The notes beneath the pieces were generated by a model, which saw only the letters and a program-made list of their open reading frames with translations, made no database searches and had not been told where the DNA came from. Below are positions 33,783-38,285 of a stretch of DNA of 38,285 nt, in pieces. The stretch spans positions 1 to 38,285 of the forward strand of contig VMSP01000094.1 in the NCBI GenBank assembly GCA_013792135.1, read 5' to 3'. Within the stretch, counting starts at the first letter, position 1, and each line of letters starts with the position of its first letter. The translations under genes and the position numbers were made by a program. The stretch comes from Desulfocapsa sp. GTDB lineage: Bacteria; Desulfobacterota; Desulfobulbia; Desulfobulbales; Desulfocapsaceae.

Positions 33783-35831
33783 TTATTTCCTCAAAGCACC
33801 CTTTATTAGTTCAATTTTATTTTTTATATTGCTCTCACTCGTGGATTTTTTTTTACCAGCTACGTGATTGCCTGCTTGTTCATCTTTCTTCAAGGTAAGC
33901 AGGCAATCTTTCACCCCGCCAAGCGATATACCAGCGGTCGGGCTCTGGGCCACAACACGGCCTGTCCCTTGGATCCGCACCTTTAGTTTCTTATCCTGCA
34001 ATACATGCAAGGCCCGCCTCAGACTCATGCCGGAAAGGTCAGGCATGAGTGGATGGTGCCGTTCCAGCATGGTCTCCAGCCCGACCGGATTTTTTTTCTT
34101 TTGTTCCTGCTGGTAGTTAGTCTCTTTCCTTTCAGACTTACTCATCATGTCGGAAAGATTTTTATGCACCTGCTGCAGTGCCACCATTGACGGCAGGATC
34201 TTCCCCGCCGGCCCGACAAGATCAAAAACATCTTTCGCTGAGTCAATGGATGGTTCAAGATATGGTTGACGCACCATTACCATAAGAATCAGTTCCGGTT
34301 TGTCTGCCGGCAGCAAGGCAAACATCATTCTGGTTCTGAGATATTCGCTATTTTTACCAACCGGCTGCAAAGAGAGATCCGGGACATCAACAAAAACTGA
34401 ATCAAGTACCCCTTTCTGTCCTTGGGCCTTTAATAAACTCCATGTTTCAGCCAATGCCGGCTGCAACACCTGCCCATGTTCTTCACCGATCCCCTCATCC
34501 CTGGTTCCCGCACCATCAGGACCTCCCTGTCCATTACCTGCTGCAAAAGATCTGAAAAAATACTCGCGGGCACCATTCCGCTCCATAATGCGATCAAGCA
34601 CATGCGGCAAGACCTGATGGCCACCATTTAACAGAGAGTTCAAGCCAATAAGTATCTGTATGGGCGTTGCTGTGGACGGCACGGTTCCCGTTCCACTTTC
34701 TGGTACAACAGCTTTTCTCCCAATCCCGCCAACATCAGGATGAATATCCTGCATCGAAAAATCCAGATCCGGTGCGGCACTCAAGCCCAACCGCTGCCAC
34801 AAACGAAGTTCGCTTCCGCTATCAGAAGACCCTGCCGTGATGCTCCACGGGTAGCTCTGCTTTCCCTGCCGCCAATCAGCCTGAAGTAAAGCCGAGTCAT
34901 GAAACAACTTACTGATTCCACAAGGAATAACCACAGGCTCCAACAAGATATTGGCAAAATTCTGTTTCTTATATTGATAAAATAAATTCGGATCGAAGGA
35001 AGGGAAATTTGCATTGGCAACGATTGCACCCGTTTCTGTCTCCATGAGAAGAGCTACAATCTCCGCATCCTCATGTACCGCACCAAGGGCTGTCACGTAT
35101 TTTTCAAGAAATTCCTGTATCTTCAGGTCGATGGTCAGGACAAGATGCTGACCACTGATACCGGTCTTATAATGGCCTGCCAAATCGATCTGGGGAAAAT
35201 CATCCCGACTGATGCTGGCCTGATCAAGGAGACGATTATAATAACGCTCCACCCCGGCCAATCCCATATTCCGATCCGCAAAACCAATCACATGAGCGGC
35301 AATACTTTTATACGGATAATAGCGAACCTGTTCCCGATGCAGAAAAACACCCGAAAGATGAAGATCCGCCACTGCCTTTTCTTCTTCCAGGCTAATATCT
35401 TTAGCCAACCAGATCCGCTGGTTATCCTTATCCAGACGGGCCAGCAGCTCTTGCTCATCCAGACCCAGAACTGTGGCAAGCTGCCCGGCACTGCCATGCA
35501 CATCTTCCAGCTCTCTGGGTCTTACATAGAGAGAAACCCGATCAAGAGATAAGGCCAACTCCTTGAAGCTACGATCATAAATCGTCCCGCGTACATTTTT
35601 TTCCTTATCTGTCGCCTTCTCCTGCCCGGAAAATATCTTGTAAACAAAGCCTGTAAGCGCAGACCAAGGATGGTCCAGTGTCGAGGGCGCTAAGGACGGC
35701 GCAGGAGCGACCGCCTGCCTATACAGAGCAGCACCAGCTACAACTCCTGCGACAACAATCAGGGCAATTCCCAAAAATGCCAACCCGCTTCGCCCGCTTT
35801 TCTTTCCCCTCCGACGCGACTGGATGACCAT
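33783..35831 (-). CDS. ftsI: FtsI-like penicillin-binding protein lacking active-site motifs, with PASTA domain
   Basis: A 682-residue bitopic protein in the ftsI slot. Start ATG 35831 places a basic tail before the TM (LAFLGIALIVVAGVVAGAAL); a GTG at 35930 is an alternative adding 33 residues. The pedestal/dimer domain is well kept (VRGTIYDRSFKELALSLD, AAHVIGFADRNMGLAGVERY). The transpeptidase fold is also recognisable (VLTIDLKIQEFLEKY, NANFPSFDPN, ATPIQILIGLNSLLNGG). Yet the SxxK motif reads PCGISK (Ser replaced by Gly), the SxN position reads SSD, and no KTG is found in the late beta-strand region (VDVPDLSLQPVGK). A PASTA domain (LMPDLSGMSLRRALHVL) and a Lys-rich tail follow. It is probably catalytically dead; the gene is one unbroken frame. 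Confidence 0.88.
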   Translation of the reverse strand: MVIQSRRRGKKSGRSGLAFLGIALIVVAGVVAGAALYRQAVAPAPSLAPSTLDHPWSALTGFVYKIFSGQEKATDKEKNVRGTIYDRSFKELALSLDRVSLYVRPRELEDVHGSAGQLATVLGLDEQELLARLDKDNQRIWLAKDISLEEEKAVADLHLSGVFLHREQVRYYPYKSIAAHVIGFADRNMGLAGVERYYNRLLDQASISRDDFPQIDLAGHYKTGISGQHLVLTIDLKIQEFLEKYVTALGAVHEDAEIVALLMETETGAIVANANFPSFDPNLFYQYKKQNFANILLEPVVIPCGISKLFHDSALLQADWRQGKQSYPWSITAGSSDSGSELRLWQRLGLSAAPDLDFSMQDIHPDVGGIGRKAVVPESGTGTVPSTATPIQILIGLNSLLNGGHQVLPHVLDRIMERNGAREYFFRSFAAGNGQGGPDGAGTRDEGIGEEHGQVLQPALAETWSLLKAQGQKGVLDSVFVDVPDLSLQPVGKNSEYLRTRMMFALLPADKPELILMVMVRQPYLEPSIDSAKDVFDLVGPAGKILPSMVALQQVHKNLSDMMSKSERKETNYQQEQKKKNPVGLETMLERHHPLMPDLSGMSLRRALHVLQDKKLKVRIQGTGRVVAQSPTAGISLGGVKDCLLTLKKDEQAGNHVAGKKKSTSESNIKNKIELIKGALRK

Positions 35832-35971
35832 CTTAGCTCTAGTTAAACTCTTATTTGTAAAGAATAATTTTGATCTTAGAATAATAGGAAGGATATAAGA
35901 ATTCGTCAGGGAATACCCTGAGAAGGTCACTCCTATGCCACCCTTGACACAGGAGTAGTCCTGATCGTCCC

Positions 35972-36334
35972 CTAAAAGCGGGTAATCTGTTCTTTTCCAG
36001 GGACATAGAGCGCGAGCTGACTTGCCGCTATCTTATTGAGATACTCAGGAGAATAAAGACGGGCCCGCTCAGCCCTGAGCTTGATATGTTCATCCATAAG
36101 GACATAACGACCTTTTTCTGCATCCTCAACAACTAAAGCTAGCCGACCAGCAGAGGATGTCAGCCAGAAATTCACCATAAGAAGCAATGGACAGAAGAAG
36201 AGCAACACCTTCCCTACAGCCATCCACAATATTTTCGGACCGAGCACACTAAGAGCTTTTTGCCGCAATTGCTGGTGCATTGACGATGACATCATGGGAC
36301 GGCTATATGCTTGGACAGATTGATTGATAAACAT
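35972..36334 (-). CDS. ftsL: FtsL-like divisome protein
   Basis: A 120-residue small bitopic protein with a TM near residues 40-60 (VGKVLLFFCPLLLMVNFWL), then a charged coiled-coil-prone helix (HIKLRAERARLYSPEYLNKIA) and an end LALYVPGKEQITRF that fits FtsL (the 'L..P...Q' style). Position between rsmH and ftsI is the classical ftsL place. Start ATG 36334 has GGAGGG 8 bases upstream. FtsL sequences are weakly conserved, so the call leans on position and layout. Confidence 0.85.
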   Translation of the reverse strand: MFINQSVQAYSRPMMSSSMHQQLRQKALSVLGPKILWMAVGKVLLFFCPLLLMVNFWLTSSAGRLALVVEDAEKGRYVLMDEHIKLRAERARLYSPEYLNKIAASQLALYVPGKEQITRF

Positions 36335-36387
36335 AGTACACTCCCTCCGTTGATTTCTAATAAAACAATACGATCAGGTTCAGACTC

Positions 36388-37287
36388 TCATTTCCTGGCC
36401 GCCACTCTCAATCGTGCACTACGCGCCCTGTAATTTGTCGCAATCTCAGCTGCTGTCGGCATTACAGGTTTGGAGGTAAGGATCTCCATATCGCCCTGTT
36501 CTCTAAATTTTCGTTTCACCAATCGATCTTCCAGAGAGTGAAAAGAAATCACACAAAACCTTGCCCCGGATCGAAGCAGTGACGGAGCATCATCAAGAAT
36601 TCGGGCCAGATTCTCCAACTCCCCATTCACGGCGATTCGCAGGGCCTGAAACACCTTGGTGGCCACATGAATCTTCTCGGGATGAAAACGCCGGGGGATT
36701 GCCTTGGCCACAACAACTGCCAGTTGCCCAGAGCTTATGATCTTCTCTGGAAATCGGGACCGTACAATCTCTCTGGCAATCGGCCTGGCCTGCTTTTCAT
36801 CACCATAATAAAAAAAAATGTCTGCCAGTTCTTCTTCAGTACACGTTGCAAGCAGCGATGCTGCCGTCACTTCCCGCCTGGTATCCATCCGCATATCAAG
36901 GGGTTCATCATGCCGGAAACTGAAGCCGCGGCCTCCCAGATCCAGTTGCAGGGAAGAAAGACCGATATCTATGAGGATACCATCCACCTGCTCGACTCCG
37001 AGCTCTGCCAAACCGGCACCGATCTCGGCAAAATTACGTCTGACAATGGTCAGACGGTCGCCAAAAGGCTGCAATCTGACCCGACTCCTGGCAATGGCAT
37101 CTTCATCCCATTCAAAGGCAATGACCCGACCATCCGGTGCAGAGTGGCGTAAAATTGCCTCGGTGTGGCCGCCAAGACCTAATGTACCATCAACATATAA
37201 TCCGCCTGAGCGGGGAGCGAGATAATGGAGAATCTCGGCGGGTAATACTGAACAATGAACAGATTCTTCCTGCTCCTCGGGCTCCAT
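36388..37287 (-). CDS. rsmH: 16S rRNA m4C1402 methyltransferase RsmH
   Basis: A 299-residue SAM-dependent methyltransferase (MraW). Start ATG 37287 overlaps the mraZ stop as TGATG; a TTG one codon earlier is not needed. Motifs: GTLGLGGHTEAIL for SAM binding, GILIDIGLSSLQLD, GFSFRHDEPLDMRMD, FQALRIAVNGEL, CVISFHSLEDRLVKR. All are typical and the length is normal. It methylates C1402 of 16S rRNA in the ribosomal P-site region; its dcw location is conserved. Confidence 0.96.
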   Translation of the reverse strand: MEPEEQEESVHCSVLPAEILHYLAPRSGGLYVDGTLGLGGHTEAILRHSAPDGRVIAFEWDEDAIARSRVRLQPFGDRLTIVRRNFAEIGAGLAELGVEQVDGILIDIGLSSLQLDLGGRGFSFRHDEPLDMRMDTRREVTAASLLATCTEEELADIFFYYGDEKQARPIAREIVRSRFPEKIISSGQLAVVVAKAIPRRFHPEKIHVATKVFQALRIAVNGELENLARILDDAPSLLRSGARFCVISFHSLEDRLVKRKFREQGDMEILTSKPVMPTAAEIATNYRARSARLRVAARK

Positions 37288-37757
37288 CAAAAAATACCCA
37301 ATTTGGCCAGACTCTCCGTATAATCCCCAAAATTCTCCCGGGTGGCCTGATTTTCCATCTCCCAGGCCTCTTTGTCCCAGATCTCCACATAGTCGAGCAT
37401 CCCGGTCAGCACTACATCCTTGACTATCCCGACCTCACTGCGCAGCGTGGGAGGAAGCAACACTCGACCCTGCTTGTCAGGTTGACACGGTGTTACCCCG
37501 GAGACCACCAGACGGATAAAACCAGTCAGCCCAGGCTGTTCACGACCATTGGTCAATAACTTATTTTCCAGAAGCTCCCATTGAGAGACAGGGAAGATGC
37601 GAAGATGAGCACCCCAACTGGTCACCATCAACTCTTCAGAATCATACTGCGCAAGGACGTCCCTGAATCTACTGGGGACATTCAATCGTCCTTTAATATC
37701 GAGCGCGTGTTCCGACCTGCCGCGAAATCTGCTGGCTGTTAAGTTGCTGTTTTCCAT
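37287..37757 (-). CDS. mraZ: transcriptional regulator MraZ
   Basis: A 156-residue AbrB/SpoVT-type DNA-binding protein with two tandem motifs: HALDIKGRLNVPSRFRDVL near residue 18 and PDKQGRVLLPPTLR near residue 95. It is known to repress the dcw cluster by binding repeats upstream of its own gene; such repeats are visible here (37780-37811). Start ATG 37757 follows GGGAGG closely. It is the first gene of the cluster. Confidence 0.95.
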   Translation of the reverse strand: MENSNLTASRFRGRSEHALDIKGRLNVPSRFRDVLAQYDSEELMVTSWGAHLRIFPVSQWELLENKLLTNGREQPGLTGFIRLVVSGVTPCQPDKQGRVLLPPTLRSEVGIVKDVVLTGMLDYVEIWDKEAWEMENQATRENFGDYTESLAKLGIF

Positions 37758-37779
37758 GGCCTCCCGCCACCCTTTTCCA

Positions 37780-37811
37780 CCCCACTCCCTTCTTCACCAC
37801 TTTACACCACT
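37780..37811 (-). promoter_or_regulatory. probable MraZ operator repeats
   Basis: On the minus strand AGTGGTG occurs at 37811-37805 and again at 37801-37795, exactly 10 bases apart, followed by AGTGGGG at 37786-37780. MraZ proteins bind short GTGG/TGGG-type direct repeats with about one helical turn spacing, just downstream of their promoter. The location between the -10 box and the mraZ start fits autorepression. Confidence 0.7.
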
Positions 37812-37820
37812 ATATACCCT

Positions 37821-37848
37821 TTTATAGCAGGAGGAACCCACTTGTCAA
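37821..37848 (-). promoter_or_regulatory. dcw cluster promoter (Pmra)
   Basis: On the minus strand TTGACA (complement of 37843-37848) is followed after 16 bases by TATAAA (complement of 37821-37826), a near-consensus sigma70-type promoter. The predicted transcription start is about 55 bases upstream of the mraZ ATG, directly before the AGTGGTG repeats. Confidence 0.85.
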
Positions 37849-38285
37849 GATTTTTTCCCAATTTTATAAAAAACGATTAGCTTCATGCAGTTAAAGGCAA
37901 AAAACACTATATAAAGTACAACACTGATCAAAATTACGCAACAGAAGACACATCATGGACATCACCCAAGAATTAATTCATGAATGACCTGTTTATCAAA
38001 AAAAGCATCCTACTGAAATCACGGCCTAAATTAAAAAACATTATTTTTGGTTTCAACAAAGAGGACAAAAAGAAAAAAACAAGGAGGAAAAGAAGAAGAA
38101 GTAATGACCTTCACAAAACTGGTCAGAGACAAAGCAAGAACGCTTAGCCCGCATTTCTCATTAGCCCAAAATTCCATCAAAAAATCATAACCGACGAACC
38201 AAATTTCCGTCCTTGAGGCCAAGATGACAGATGTCAGAGGCAAATGACCCATTTATCCAGTCATTTGTCCCTGACCCGTGCTGAT
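37849..38285. other. AT-rich region upstream of the dcw cluster
   Basis: No convincing gene is present. On the plus strand a 55-codon frame (37980-38147) encodes a very basic peptide with a Lys/Arg run (KKKKTRRKRRR) but has no ribosome binding site. An imperfect hairpin lies at 38233-38247 with 38261-38275 (two mismatches), reminiscent of a repetitive palindrome. The window ends without reaching the next gene. Confidence 0.4.

Noticed and set aside
34428-34440. SLLK in the FtsI-like protein as a displaced SxxK
   Set aside because: It lies near the end of the transpeptidase-like domain, far after the SxN position, so its order is wrong for the nucleophile motif.
35160-35168. A Lys-Thr-Gly triplet in the FtsI-like protein
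   Set aside because: It lies before the LTID strand at the start of the transpeptidase domain (in HYKTGISGQ), not in the late beta strand after the SxN position, so it cannot be the catalytic KTG motif.
33783-35831. FtsI motif loss as a frameshift or assembly artefact
   Set aside because: Conserved landmarks on both sides of each lost motif remain in one continuous frame, and three separate motifs differ by substitution or remodelling rather than by a shifted reading frame.
37980-38147. Plus-strand 55-codon frame encoding a very basic peptide
   Set aside because: The Lys/Arg run is explained by a purine-rich tract and there is no ribosome binding site; kept only as a remark in the intergenic entry.
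38031-38252. Minus-strand 73-codon frame at the right edge
   Set aside because: No ribosome binding site; its hydrophobic Phe/Leu-rich end comes from an A-rich tract on the other strand, and it overlaps a hairpin. Not convincing as a gene.

Overview
The window looks like chromosomal DNA of an anaerobic Gram-negative bacterium, most likely a member of the Desulfobacterota (Desulfobulbales-like). This assignment is an inference from gene content and protein style. The relevant content is a single-chain pyruvate:ferredoxin oxidoreductase, a chemoreceptor ending in a hemerythrin domain, a CoA-disulfide-reductase/rhodanese flavoprotein, a meso-DAP-type MurE, and an FtsI homologue ending in a PASTA domain. 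No rRNA, tRNA or CRISPR array was recognised.

Left part (1-7.4 kb). The window opens in the last 40 codons of an IS630-type transposase, followed by a 153-bp segment bounded by 20-bp inverted repeats that abuts a small conserved-looking gene. A strong bidirectional terminator separates this from a minus-strand stretch: a CZB/HAMP/MCP/hemerythrin chemoreceptor, two kinds of palindromic repeat, an orphan PstS-like periplasmic protein, and a PabB-PabC fusion for p-aminobenzoate synthesis.

Middle (6.7-20.7 kb). On the plus strand a CBS-ACT (AcuB-like) regulator precedes the pyruvate:ferredoxin oxidoreductase, which ends in a tandem-hairpin terminator. A YkgJ-type cysteine-cluster protein follows with a good sigma70-like promoter, then a 64-codon small gene, a PHP-family phosphoesterase (HisJ-like), a HEAT-repeat/receiver protein whose 3' end overlaps the PHP gene, the CoADR-rhodanese flavoprotein, an NtrB-like histidine kinase and a B12-type radical SAM protein.

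Right part (20.8-37.8 kb). This is a complete-looking dcw (division and cell wall) cluster on the minus strand, read right to left: mraZ, rsmH, ftsL, ftsI-like, a murE-murF fusion, mraY, murD, murG, murC, murB, ftsQ, ftsA, ftsZ. A TTGACA-N16-TATAAA promoter and AGTGGTG direct repeats (probable MraZ operator) lie upstream of mraZ. Several genes are joined by one-base TGATG stop/start overlaps.

The most notable observation is that the FtsI homologue keeps its membrane anchor, pedestal domain, transpeptidase-fold landmarks and PASTA domain but has lost all three penicillin-binding active-site motifs. In the same cluster ftsW, normally between murD and murG, is absent. FtsW and FtsI together make septal peptidoglycan, so the two anomalies point to a rewired septal synthase in this lineage, with the FtsI homologue perhaps retained as a non-catalytic scaffold.
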